Assembly (NCBI GenBank): GCA_024692105.1
Contig: JAILMZ010000025.1
Span: forward strand, 1 to 8,529
Direction: 5' to 3'
Length of the DNA: 8,529 nt
From: Saccharofermentans sp.
GTDB lineage: Bacteria > Bacillota_A > Clostridia > Saccharofermentanales > Saccharofermentanaceae
Shown here: positions 1-6,229 of the stretch, in pieces
How the letters are laid out: each line of letters opens with the position of its first letter
Numbering within the stretch: the stretch's first letter is position 1
Notes under the pieces: generated by a model
Told to the model about the DNA's origin: nothing
Database searches by the model: none
Seen by the model: the letters and a program-made list of their open reading frames with translations, nothing else
Program-made: the position numbers and the translations under genes

Positions 1-450
1 CTCCGTGTTGCCGTGGAACGAGAACCCGAAATGCTTTACCACCCCGGCTTCCTTTTTCTCCTTCATCCACTCGACGATCCCGAGACCTGCGAGACGCTCC
101 CACTGCGCGTAGTCGGTCATGTGGTGCATCAGGTAGTAATCAAGGTGGTCCGTCCGAAGGCGCCTGAGCTCCTCGTCGAGGTATTTGTCGAGTCCCGCGC
201 GGTTCTTGACCATGTACTGCGGGAGCTTTGTCGTAAGCGTTATCTTGTCTCTTAAGCCATGCTTCTCGATGATCTTGCCCAGAGCCTCTTCGCTGCCGGG
301 ATAGATATACGCCGTATCGTAATAATTCACGCCCATCTCGAAGGCGCGGAGAACTTCCTGCTCGGCTTTCTCGAGATCGATCTTGCCGCCTGTCTGGGTA
401 AACCTCATGCAGCCGTAGCCGAGGATCGAGATGCCTTTTCTGTATTGCAT
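1..450 (-). CDS. Aldo/keto reductase, N-terminal 150 residues (COG1453-like, probable 4Fe-4S type), cut by the window edge
   Basis: NAD(P)H-dependent oxidoreductase of the aldo/keto reductase superfamily, cytosolic TIM barrel. The frame is open from an ATG at 450 to base 1, so the C-terminal part is outside the window. A GGAGGG ribosome site lies directly before the ATG. The catalytic tetrad is recognisable: Asp45 and Tyr50 in DTAYIY, Lys75 in TTKLP and His109 in YYLMHH. The opening ILGYGCMRF, the EKAEQEVLRAFEMGVNYYDTAY block and the GFSFHG stretch near residue 145 resemble the COG1453 branch, which usually carries a ferredoxin-like 4Fe-4S domain at its C-terminus. That domain would lie off the window, so it is a family expectation only. 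The gene starts 19 bp after the stop of the lipoprotein gene on the same strand and may be read through from it. The substrate cannot be told. Confidence 0.9.
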   Translation of the reverse strand, partial: MQYRKGISILGYGCMRFTQTGGKIDLEKAEQEVLRAFEMGVNYYDTAYIYPGSEEALGKIIEKHGLRDKITLTTKLPQYMVKNRAGLDKYLDEELRRLRTDHLDYYLMHHMTDYAQWERLAGLGIVEWMKEKKEAGVVKHFGFSFHGNTE

Positions 451-469
451 AGAGCCCTCCTTAGAAGAG

Positions 470-1327
470 TTATGTCGTGCTGTAAGAGATCAGAGAATAG
501 TCTCCTGACTGGGCGATCGTGACGACGGCCGTACCGGTCTTGACCTGAGTAAGGGTGCTGTCAGCCGCAGCCTGCTCGGGAGTCATGGAATAGTATGCAG
601 CGATGCCGTCCGCATCAAGTTCGTTATAGACCTCATAGTCGATAGAATAGACGGTGAATTCGATAGTCAGTGTGCCGTCTGTGTTGTTCAGGACGGAATC
701 AACAATACCGATAAGGTTGTAGCTCTCGCCGTCTGCTGCCTCATACCAGATCTTGCCGTCCTCATAGAAAGGGCCTGCAGGCTGGTCACCATAGTCTGTC
801 GGAGGAGCAGGAAGAGCCTTGCAGTCTTCTTCGGTGAAGTAAACGGCAAAGTATTTGGAGACGACCTGAAGGGATTTCTCAACTGTGAAGGTCTCGAAAG
901 TAAGGTCGCCCTTCGTCTCATAGCTTATCTGATCGTACGCATTGATCTTCAGGTGGATATGGACAAAGTCCAGGAGCTGTTCGGCAGTAGCGCTGTCCCT
1001 GTCGAAGTCGTAGAAATACTGCTCGACAAAATTCGTTATGAATGTGTTTGCGTACTTCTGGTCTTCGCTGTCGAGAACAAGGTAATCCGGTTCGACCACG
1101 AAATTATCGACTGACTCATCGGAAGGTTCTGTCTCCTGAGACGTCTCGCTTGATGCGACAGAAGCCTGAGGTGCCTGGGTCTCCTGTTCTGAAGCTGCTT
1201 CCTCAGCACTCGGAGCAGCCGTAACTTCCGTATCTTCTTTCGCATTACATCCGGGGAAAACACCGAGCGCCAGGCTGACGCTTGCGCAAAGCGCGCATAC
1301 CTTAACTGATCTGCTGTTTATAGTCAT
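470..1327 (-). CDS. Putative lipoprotein of unknown function, 285 aa
   Basis: I do not recognise a family. The N-terminus has a basic start (NSRSVK), a hydrophobic stretch (about 8-24) and a lipobox-like VFPGC with Cys27 as the likely lipidated residue, so the protein should be exported and anchored on the outer face of the membrane. Residues 28-75 are an Ala/Ser/Thr/Glu-rich linker of low complexity, typical of Clostridia surface lipoproteins. Residues 80-285 look like a folded domain with alternating helix and strand, including KIWYEAADGESYNLIGIVDS (191-210), a Tyr-rich stretch (227-246) and a strand-like C-terminus ending in YSLISYSTT. The ATG at 1327 has an AGGGGAT ribosome site at 1334-1340. 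It has its own promoter at about 1365-1373, inside the short gap after the membrane-protein gene upstream. The aldo/keto reductase follows by 19 bp. A binding or sensing role is possible but not shown. Confidence 0.85.
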   Translation of the reverse strand: MTINSRSVKVCALCASVSLALGVFPGCNAKEDTEVTAAPSAEEAASEQETQAPQASVASSETSQETEPSDESVDNFVVEPDYLVLDSEDQKYANTFITNFVEQYFYDFDRDSATAEQLLDFVHIHLKINAYDQISYETKGDLTFETFTVEKSLQVVSKYFAVYFTEEDCKALPAPPTDYGDQPAGPFYEDGKIWYEAADGESYNLIGIVDSVLNNTDGTLTIEFTVYSIDYEVYNELDADGIAAYYSMTPEQAAADSTLTQVKTGTAVVTIAQSGDYSLISYSTT

Positions 1328-1364
1328 GTTATTATCCCCTGCTTATAACTTATTGTTGTAAGTG

Positions 1365-1373
1365 ATTATAGCA
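1365..1373 (-). promoter_or_regulatory. Extended -10 promoter for the 285-aa lipoprotein gene
   Basis: On the minus strand this reads TGCTATAAT, a perfect extended -10 box, 37 bp before the ATG at 1327. The best -35-like hexamer, TTGCAA at 1386-1391, has only a 15-bp spacer, so the extended element probably carries the promoter. A small inverted repeat, ACTTA-N6-TAAGT (1348-1363), lies where transcription would begin and could be an operator; that is a guess. Confidence 0.6.
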
Positions 1374-1382
1374 GATTAAGGA

Positions 1383-1823
1383 TTATTGCAATCTTTCCTT
1401 TGCGCGCTTGTCCTTCACGGTCTCGGCTATGAATGCTGCAAACGACAATCCCAGCGGTATCAGGAAAAGCATCAGAAGGCCCATCATCTTCATAGCCATG
1501 TCGCCCCACTTATCATCAAGGCACATCGCAGCTCCCAATAAAGATATGAATTCAAATATGAGATCGCCTGCCCAGAAGAACAATCCGCCGACAAACGCGA
1601 AGAGCTGTTTCTTGAACTTCAGGAACAGGATAAGTCCTGCCTGGCAGATCATCGGGAACAAGGTGATGAGCATGCTTATGGGTATCCAGACGATGTCGTA
1701 GATGCTGATGTCAAGCATATCCATATTCCTGTCAGAGACATAGTAATCGATCTTCACTGCTGCCAGGAATACCAGAAGCAGCACATCCAGGATAACTATG
1801 ATTATGTTAAGTGCTTTTCTCAA
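1383..1823 (-). CDS. Four-helix membrane protein, second gene of the serpin operon, TTG start, 146 aa
   Basis: Unrecognised integral membrane protein. Four hydrophobic helices are visible at about 4-24, 44-69, 73-100 and 108-134, with a short basic C-terminal tail (KDKRAKERLQ) that should lie in the cytoplasm by the positive-inside rule. An acidic loop (DRNMDMLDISIYD, 31-43) separates helices 1 and 2. The start is TTG at 1823, supported by GGGAGA (1831-1836) seven bases upstream and by the MRKALN-like start running straight into helix 1. The next in-frame ATG is at residue 34 and would lose helix 1. The gene begins 21 bp after the serpin stop with no promoter or terminator between, so the two should share a transcript. 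The role could be accessory to the serpin or an independent envelope function; the sequence does not decide. Confidence 0.8.
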   Translation of the reverse strand: MRKALNIIIVILDVLLLVFLAAVKIDYYVSDRNMDMLDISIYDIVWIPISMLITLFPMICQAGLILFLKFKKQLFAFVGGLFFWAGDLIFEFISLLGAAMCLDDKWGDMAMKMMGLLMLFLIPLGLSFAAFIAETVKDKRAKERLQ

Positions 1824-1844
1824 AATGCTGTCTCCCGAAAAAGC

Positions 1845-3143
1845 TCATCCTACCGAATTGACAGTGCCGATGAAAATGGGGTTCATGGTGTCAGTATCGA
1901 CGATTACATAAGCAAAAGGTCTGTCGCAGTATACTTCTTTGTATTCAGGAGCTTCTTCGCATCCGCCGTCACTCAATTCTATTTCCGTTACGGCAGCAGC
2001 CGTAGTGCCGTACTGATCCAGTTCTATGTGTGTCTTGTGGAGAACCTTCGAGATGTAAAGTACATTTTCCGAAGAGATTCCGGAGAAGTCGGCAACACCC
2101 GGGATAAAAGCATCCTCGACACCCATATCGATCAGGATCTCGCTCATCTCCGTCTCATAATCGTATTCGAACACAGGGAGCTTGGTCTTTACATCATAAG
2201 TAAATTTTTCCATTGAGTTAATGAACTTAATGTAATCCTCACCGGTAAAGCCTGCGAGGAATTCGTTGGCGCTTATGGTATCATCCTTTGGCAGGATAGC
2301 TATAAAAGCATAACCGTCTTCATAACTCTTCATAAATCCGGTTGCCTTATCACTCTCGAAATACCTCCACTCTACGTTGCACAAGAATTCTGCACTCTCT
2401 GTCTCGCCGGAGAGAAGAGTAAATTTACTGTTTTTTACCTGATCATCTTCATAAGGTTCCAGCCATACTGAGTCAAATGCTATCGCATTGACCAGGACGG
2501 CAGCTGTATTAGGATCGATATCATCAACAATTCTGTCGACCATTCCGTCCGTAGAATCGTTTACCCATGCATTGATCTCGTCTGCAGTCTCATCTCCGAA
2601 AGGAGCGGCATTGATCTCAGCGTTGAAAGCATCCTCTACATAGTCGACATAATCGCTGCTTATCTTACTACCCAGAACATTCGAATTATTCCAAATGGCA
2701 TTTACGCATGTGAATTCCGTGTTCTCGGCATCACCAAACTTCTTTATCATATCCGAAGCATACGCCTGCTGTGCCAACGGGTCCCCGGAATCTGCAAACA
2801 GTCCGTTTATCTGGTCAAGAGTATCACCGTTTGCTCCGGCCGCACAAAGATCCATCGCAAACATGACCGAAGCCGGAGATATCATCATGTTCGTATCATC
2901 ATCTTCAAAAGAAGCAGCCTTCGCCATGATGTCAAAAGCGTATTTTTGGTATGCAGTAGAATAGTCGTCTTCTGCGTATTCAGTCTTTCTGACTTCGTCA
3001 TAATCGAACGCAGCCTTGGCTTTGGGATCGTCTTCGATCTTAACCCTGCTGTCTTGCCTGCATGAAGCAGAACAGCCTGCAAATGAAAGAAGCATTGCAC
3101 CGGCAAGCGTTCCGCACAGTAATTTCCTGTTCACCGCCTTCAT
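1845..3143 (-). CDS. Serpin-family lipoprotein (serine protease inhibitor), 432 aa
   Basis: Serpins trap target proteases by a one-way conformational change after cleavage of the reactive-centre loop. The signal peptide ends in SFAGC, with Cys24 as the likely lipid anchor, so the inhibitor should sit on the outer cell surface. Family landmarks appear in order: SPASVMFAMDL (89-99), INAWVND (190-196), AVLVNAIAFDSVW (215-227), KLPVFEY (321-327), ADFSGIS (351-357), HKTHIELDQYGTTAAA (369-384) and CDRPFAYVIVD (406-416), the last being the serpin signature with one departure (Ala411). The small-residue hinge after Gly379 fits an inhibitory serpin. The loop is about five residues longer than in alpha-1-antitrypsin and acidic, so P1 is uncertain (near Gly393 by counting). 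The ATG at 3143 was chosen because AAGGAGGAG lies at 3150-3158; the ATG at 3164 has no ribosome site. The promoter carries two palindromic operators. Confidence 0.93.
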   Translation of the reverse strand: MKAVNRKLLCGTLAGAMLLSFAGCSASCRQDSRVKIEDDPKAKAAFDYDEVRKTEYAEDDYSTAYQKYAFDIMAKAASFEDDDTNMMISPASVMFAMDLCAAGANGDTLDQINGLFADSGDPLAQQAYASDMIKKFGDAENTEFTCVNAIWNNSNVLGSKISSDYVDYVEDAFNAEINAAPFGDETADEINAWVNDSTDGMVDRIVDDIDPNTAAVLVNAIAFDSVWLEPYEDDQVKNSKFTLLSGETESAEFLCNVEWRYFESDKATGFMKSYEDGYAFIAILPKDDTISANEFLAGFTGEDYIKFINSMEKFTYDVKTKLPVFEYDYETEMSEILIDMGVEDAFIPGVADFSGISSENVLYISKVLHKTHIELDQYGTTAAAVTEIELSDGGCEEAPEYKEVYCDRPFAYVIVDTDTMNPIFIGTVNSVG

Positions 3144-3167
3144 ATTGGACTCCTCCTTGCCCATTGT

Positions 3168-3186
3168 TAGTATTGTATTGATACTA
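3168..3186. promoter_or_regulatory. Operator O1 of the serpin promoter, palindrome TAGTAT-N7-ATACTA
   Basis: Perfect 6-bp arms around a 7-bp spacer. It lies at roughly +5 to +23 relative to the expected transcription start, a position where a bound protein would block transcription. A second copy starts exactly 34 bp away at 3202, and the same pair occurs before the gene at 7332. The overlapping perfect repeat ATACTATC (3181-3188) / GATAGTAT (3200-3207) shares arms with both sites. Confidence 0.75.
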
Positions 3187-3197
3187 TCTATGGCCTA

Positions 3198-3226
3198 ATG
3201 ATAGTATATATCTGCTACTATGTCAA
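3198..3226 (-). promoter_or_regulatory. Sigma-A promoter of the serpin operon
   Basis: On the minus strand a perfect -35 TTGACA (3221-3226) is followed by a 17-bp spacer and the -10 TATCAT (3198-3203, five of six consensus bases). The predicted start near 3191 gives a leader of roughly 48 nt before the ATG at 3143. The strong promoter combined with overlapping palindromes suggests high expression when derepressed. Confidence 0.85.
3202..3220. promoter_or_regulatory. Operator O2 of the serpin promoter, palindrome TAGTAT-N7-CTACTA
   Basis: A 19-bp palindrome with 5-bp perfect arms (TAGTA / TACTA) that fills the whole spacer between -35 and -10 and touches the -10 box, so occupancy should exclude RNA polymerase. 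It abuts the -35 hexamer directly. Its partner O1 lies 34 bp downstream. Position and spacing match the promoter near 7700. Confidence 0.75.
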
Positions 3227-3340
3227 TAGTTATTCTTAGTAAATTCTCTTCCCTCGAATTAAGGATAAGTTAAGTTTCATTTCAGTTATCAGAAAGAGTG
3301 CTTGATTATCATGAAGTCATCGAGATTGAAGGAGATAATT

Positions 3341-3946
3341 ATGGATCTTTTAGTTACTAAAGTTGTCAGCAGCGTTGTTCAGATCATTCTATTTGCACTT
3401 ATACCTTTTATCTGGTGGCTTGTTACCGCAAGAAAGAAGATGAACTTTTTTAAGTGGATCGGACTTAAAAAGCCTGACAGTGCCAAGTTTATTCTGTGGA
3501 CAATAGGTATTTCGGCCGCTTTTACACTTGTCTCCGTATTTATGCTCACTTCATTAAAAGGCATAGAGATGGCTACATCTGATTTCAATGGACTCGGAAT
3601 CAGTGCATTGCCTGCTATCCTTGTTTATGCAGTCTTCAACACTGCACTTCCAGAAGAAATACTATTCAGAGGCTTTCTGCTCAAGAGAACAGCAAATAAG
3701 ACCGGTTTCGCTGAAGCAAATATCTTCCAGGCACTGATATTCGGCATCATTCACGGAGCTATGTTCTTCTCTTTGGTAGGACCGGTTAAGGCAATCCTCA
3801 TAATACTGTTTACCGGGATCATCGGCTGGTTCATGGGTTACATCAACGAGAAGATATCTGGCGGTTCCATCATCCCGAGCTGGATAATCCATGCAATAGC
3901 GAACATCTTCTCAGGCCTTTGCTCAGCATTCCTGCTTTTTGCCTGA
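3341..3946 (+). CDS. CPBP-family (CAAX/Abi) intramembrane metalloprotease, 201 aa
   Basis: Polytopic membrane protein of the CPBP family (Pfam CPBP, formerly Abi), glutamate-dependent intramembrane proteases related to eukaryotic Rce1. In bacteria members serve in bacteriocin immunity, peptide maturation or anti-sigma control. All conserved motifs are present: EEILFR (Glu105, Glu106, Arg110), FGIIH (Phe134, His138) and HAIAN (His184, Asn188). Hydrophobic helices lie at about 8-28, 48-70, 87-100, 126-145, 148-167 and 180-200. The ATG at 3341 was chosen because AAGGAG (3329-3334) stands six bases before it; the in-frame TTG (3302) and ATG (3311) lack a good site. It is the only plus-strand gene, divergent from the serpin across 197 bp and convergent with the GNAT gene at 3975. 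No convincing plus-strand promoter could be picked out in 3227-3340. The substrate is unknown. Confidence 0.92.
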   Translation: MDLLVTKVVSSVVQIILFALIPFIWWLVTARKKMNFFKWIGLKKPDSAKFILWTIGISAAFTLVSVFMLTSLKGIEMATSDFNGLGISALPAILVYAVFNTALPEEILFRGFLLKRTANKTGFAEANIFQALIFGIIHGAMFFSLVGPVKAILIILFTGIIGWFMGYINEKISGGSIIPSWIIHAIANIFSGLCSAFLLFA

Positions 3947-3950
3947 ACAT

Positions 3951-3996
3951 TTCAGACAAGACAAAGCCTTTGTATTAATGCGTCCTTTTGTCTGAA
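3951..3996. repeat. Inverted repeat across the convergent gene ends, possible bidirectional terminator
   Basis: Perfect 9-bp arms, TTCAGACAA (3951-3959) and TTGTCTGAA (3988-3996), enclose a smaller hairpin ACAAA-GCC-TTTGT (3962-3972). The element begins 5 bp after the CPBP stop and covers the last codons and stop of the GNAT gene on the other strand. It is AT-rich and lacks a clear T-run on either side, so termination is plausible from position but not proven. Confidence 0.4.
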
Positions 3997-4736
3997 GCTA
4001 CCTCATAAGCCGTATATTCATGATCGAATTCATAACCGAACCTCCGGGCCAATTGAACCGAATTCATATCATGGGCATCCCAGCTCGGGTAAAGCCCTTC
4101 GTCAAGGCATGCCAAGATCAATGCAGAACAAACAACGCTTGCTAATCCCTTGCGGCGTTCGGCAGGGATAGTATCCACTTCGATCTCGATGCCCTCTTTA
4201 TATCTGGTGTAAGAAGATGCACCGGATACGAACTTGCCGTCCTTAAGGATCACCATGCCGCGTCCAAGTTCAAGATACTTTTCCTTGCTCCCGAAAGCAG
4301 ACACAAAGTCAGCCGTTACGGGATCCTGCAAACACAGGTCATAGATATCGGAATCTATCTTTTTGAGCTCATATCCTTCGGGCAGACCGCCCGCCATTTC
4401 CTCCAGACGTTCCCTGTCGAAGACCGTGTCTTTTCGTATGGCATAGCGGGTAACCTTCCGTGCATCGGGGTAGCAATCCTCTATAAGCTCGGACCATCTC
4501 TCATCCTGCGGCACCATTATCACAAATCCATCAGGCTTGCCTGCCACCAGTTCCCTGTCAGGTTCTCCTGCAAAAAAGGCAAAGCATCCGACAAAAGCCA
4601 TGGCAGATGCGGGGCTGCCTTGATCAGTGACATATACCTTGCCCATAACATTCTGAAGACATGAATAGATCAGTGTTTCTTCCCAGCCGTCAAACAGAGC
4701 CTCTGCTTTTGATGTATCTTTCAATTCACTGATCAT
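3975..4736 (-). CDS. GNAT acetyltransferase of the GNAT_acetyltran (PF12746-like) type, 253 aa
   Basis: Acetyl-CoA-dependent N-acetyltransferase, cytosolic. The N-terminal half (FDGWEETLIYSCLQNVMGKVYV, residues 15-36, then SAMAFVGCFAFFAGEP, 44-59) follows the pattern of the roughly 260-residue PF12746 family, and the GNAT core lies in the C-terminal half. The acetyl-CoA pyrophosphate loop is ERRKGLAS (193-200), after the strand IEIEVDTIP. SWDAHDMNSVQLARRFGYE (218-236) is the usual GNAT motif B. The ATG at 4736 overlaps the upstream stop as ATGA, typical of translational coupling, with a weak AGGGG about eleven bases before it. The ATG at 4772 would add 12 residues without a ribosome site. It is the last gene of the packed cluster. 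The substrate is not predictable. Confidence 0.87.
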   Translation of the reverse strand: MISELKDTSKAEALFDGWEETLIYSCLQNVMGKVYVTDQGSPASAMAFVGCFAFFAGEPDRELVAGKPDGFVIMVPQDERWSELIEDCYPDARKVTRYAIRKDTVFDRERLEEMAGGLPEGYELKKIDSDIYDLCLQDPVTADFVSAFGSKEKYLELGRGMVILKDGKFVSGASSYTRYKEGIEIEVDTIPAERRKGLASVVCSALILACLDEGLYPSWDAHDMNSVQLARRFGYEFDHEYTAYEVASDKRTH

Positions 4737-5068
4737 GTAATGTTTTTCCCCTGTATCATCTTGTTGATCCATTCAGGAATATATACGGCACAAAATGTAC
4801 CCAGGAAACCGGCGCCCTCGCAGATAAGGATCGATACTACGATCATCCATGCACGCCATTCCTTAACTTTCTTGCGGCCAAGAATAATGTACAGTATCGT
4901 GAGCACCAGGTAAAATGCCGCTCCGGCGAATAATATGATCCCGGCCAAAGTATCGTCACTGTTCCCGTAAAAATCAAACGAGGCATTCATTAAAAACAGA
5001 AACCAGATCACAGAAGACACAACGAGAGACCATAGGGCCTGGATAACGAAATACGTGGCTTTGCTCAT
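4733..5068 (-). CDS. Small three-helix membrane protein, 111 aa
   Basis: Unrecognised membrane protein. Hydrophobic helices lie at about 6-28, 41-63 and 73-97, with a basic loop GRKKVKEWR (64-72) between helices 2 and 3 that should face the cytoplasm. The ATG at 5068 is preceded by AAAGGA nine bases upstream; the open frame could begin at a TTG (5098), but no ribosome site precedes that. It starts 26 bp after the DUF1648 gene and its stop overlaps the start of the GNAT gene at 4736 by four bases, so the three are surely co-transcribed. Its place next to a DUF1648 protein suggests an envelope role, but this is context only. Confidence 0.8.
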   Translation of the reverse strand: MSKATYFVIQALWSLVVSSVIWFLFLMNASFDFYGNSDDTLAGIILFAGAAFYLVLTILYIILGRKKVKEWRAWMIVVSILICEGAGFLGTFCAVYIPEWINKMIQGKNIT

Positions 5069-5094
5069 ATCTGTATATCCTTTGTGATAATAAT

Positions 5095-5541
5095 TCAAAC
5101 CAATTTGCTTCTATATATCTTAAACGTGCTTATCACTACTGTTATCAGTATAACCCCGACCATCAAAAACATAGGCCAAGACGGGAATCCGGAATATACG
5201 CACATAAGGCCGGCGAAAGCACAAACCAGGATTATCGCTATCTTAAGGATGCCGAACATCACGTAACTGGTCTTGAGCACATCTTCCTCGTTGCCGTCTA
5301 TTACATCGGCCGGGATATTCCAAATCTTCGGGAAACTCTCCACAATTGCCAAAAGCAGGAATAAACCGATCATTACTGCCGGCTCAACGCAAAGCGAACT
5401 CTTCGGACCAAATGAATCTGCGACCCCCGATGCATTAAAATGCGTGGGAAGTTCTGACGGAAAACCGTTCCAACCGATCACCAAAAAGGCAATATACAGT
5501 AGTATCAAGACTACACTTATTATGTTTGTTGCTTTTCTCAT
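5095..5541 (-). CDS. DUF1648-domain membrane protein (SdpI-like N-terminal domain), 148 aa
   Basis: Residues 6-55 match the DUF1648 pattern: a first helix, then FPSELPTHFNASGVADSFGPK (27-47) with the hallmark HFN-x-x-G. This domain forms the N-terminal part of SdpI, the immunity protein and signal transducer for the Bacillus subtilis SDP toxin, but it also occurs alone in many Firmicutes. Helices are seen at about 6-24, 53-70, 93-117 and 121-140. The protein is shorter than the roughly 207-residue SdpI, and I see no SdpI C-terminal domain. The ATG at 5541 follows a GGGGA site five bases away; a TTG at 5568 with a weaker AGGGAA is the alternative. A possible promoter lies in the 65-bp gap upstream. 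Immunity or envelope stress is a reasonable guess, not a demonstrated role. Confidence 0.82.
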   Translation of the reverse strand: MRKATNIISVVLILLYIAFLVIGWNGFPSELPTHFNASGVADSFGPKSSLCVEPAVMIGLFLLLAIVESFPKIWNIPADVIDGNEEDVLKTSYVMFGILKIAIILVCAFAGLMCVYSGFPSWPMFLMVGVILITVVISTFKIYRSKLV

Positions 5542-5579
5542 ATCTATCCCCATAAATATAAAAGCCAAAGCAATTCCCT

Positions 5580-5599
5580 AACCGGTACACACCCCGGTT
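5580..5599. repeat. GC-rich hairpin AACCGG-N8-CCGGTT between the nucleotidyltransferase and DUF1648 genes
   Basis: Perfect 6-bp arms, extended by a stacked neighbour repeat at 5598-5617. It sits in the leader of the DUF1648 gene if transcription begins near 5600, or just after the nucleotidyltransferase stop if it is read through. There is no T-run, so it is not a standard terminator; an operator or a leader hairpin is possible. Confidence 0.4.
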
Positions 5600-5617
5600 G
5601 TTATAATTATATAACAA
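5598..5617 (-). promoter_or_regulatory. Inverted repeat TTGTTATA-N4-TATAACAA with an embedded TATAAT, possible internal promoter
   Basis: Perfect 8-bp arms around a 4-bp loop, overlapping the last codons and stop of the nucleotidyltransferase gene. A minus-strand TATAAT lies at 5606-5611, with weak -35 candidates (TTTGAA at 5628-5633, 16-bp spacer). It could start a separate transcript for the DUF1648, three-helix and GNAT genes. The symmetry gives a TATAAT on the plus strand as well, so the match may be trivial. Confidence 0.35.
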
Positions 5618-6221
5618 AACTGATCAATTCAAAGCATAGGCTCAAGTATTCGGCATCCAACGGATACTTATCATTAAATTGGTCAATAAGGCACTTAATG
5701 CCGTTCTTATAGTCATTTTCAGTAACGCTGATACCGGCATCCAGATACTCAGCGATCTCATTGGCGACGCTGACTCCGGTCTCTTTCTTGCCGGCCAGGT
5801 ATTTTATCAGGCTGCGGTGAAAGAGGCGTGCCGTCCGGTAAGGCAGATCGTTGCGAGGGCATATCTCCCTGCAAATGCTGCTGTTTCGACGGTATTCATG
5901 GTCCTTGATCCTTTCCTGATGGAAGTATCCGGCGTCCGTAGCATCTACTGTTTCGAGCACTTCAAGATCAACAGCCACACCGTCTTCATATATGACTATG
6001 ATGATGCCTTCGGGATTAGTCGTACAGGACATGTATATCGGGTTGCCATAGCCGTAAATGAATTCTCTCAGGGAATCTTTGTCCAGCCAGGCACTTATAT
6101 CAACATCCGAAAACGGTGTCGGGTTACCGCGACGGAAAGACCCGCCCAACCATATATGATGCCTGCCGGTCTCCGCATATTCCCTGACGTATTCAATGTA
6201 CTGGTTCTGATTGTTCTTCAT
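5607..6221 (-). CDS. Nucleotidyltransferase-fold protein, 204 aa
   Basis: The N-terminal half is a polymerase-beta-type nucleotidyltransferase: LGGSFRRG (25-32), Asp39 and Asp41 in SDVDI, and a third carboxylate Asp85 in VAVDLEV. The complete metal-binding triad argues for an active enzyme that moves a nucleotide from NTP to a small molecule, protein or RNA. Residues 115-204 are mostly helical, like the substrate-binding bundle of aminoglycoside nucleotidyltransferases, but the protein is shorter than AadE or AadA (about 260-290 residues), and I would not name it a resistance gene. The ATG at 6221 follows AAAGG five bases away. It begins 8 bp after a GNAT stop, so it belongs to the same transcript. 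A HEPN partner, as in MNT/HEPN toxin-antitoxin pairs, is not seen beside it. Confidence 0.83.
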   Translation of the reverse strand: MKNNQNQYIEYVREYAETGRHHIWLGGSFRRGNPTPFSDVDISAWLDKDSLREFIYGYGNPIYMSCTTNPEGIIIVIYEDGVAVDLEVLETVDATDAGYFHQERIKDHEYRRNSSICREICPRNDLPYRTARLFHRSLIKYLAGKKETGVSVANEIAEYLDAGISVTENDYKNGIKCLIDQFNDKYPLDAEYLSLCFELISFVI

Positions 6222-6229
6222 ACAGACCT

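Noticed and set aside
13..522. Two plus-strand open frames of 80 and 87 codons
   Set aside because: They lie opposite the aldo/keto reductase, whose minus-strand frame shows the catalytic tetrad and a strong ribosome site. Their translations look like antisense shadow.
3144..3164. Upstream ATG for the serpin at 3164, adding MGKEESN
   Set aside because: Those codons are the ribosome site itself (AAGGAGGAG) of the ATG at 3143, and nothing ribosome-like precedes 3164.
3302..3340. Earlier TTG and ATG starts for the CPBP protease
   Set aside because: The ATG at 3341 has AAGGAG six bases upstream, and the extra N-terminal residues are polar and not part of the first helix.
5607..6221. MNT/HEPN toxin-antitoxin system
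   Set aside because: The nucleotidyltransferase is larger than a minimal MNT antitoxin, and no HEPN-like (RX4-6H) protein is adjacent.
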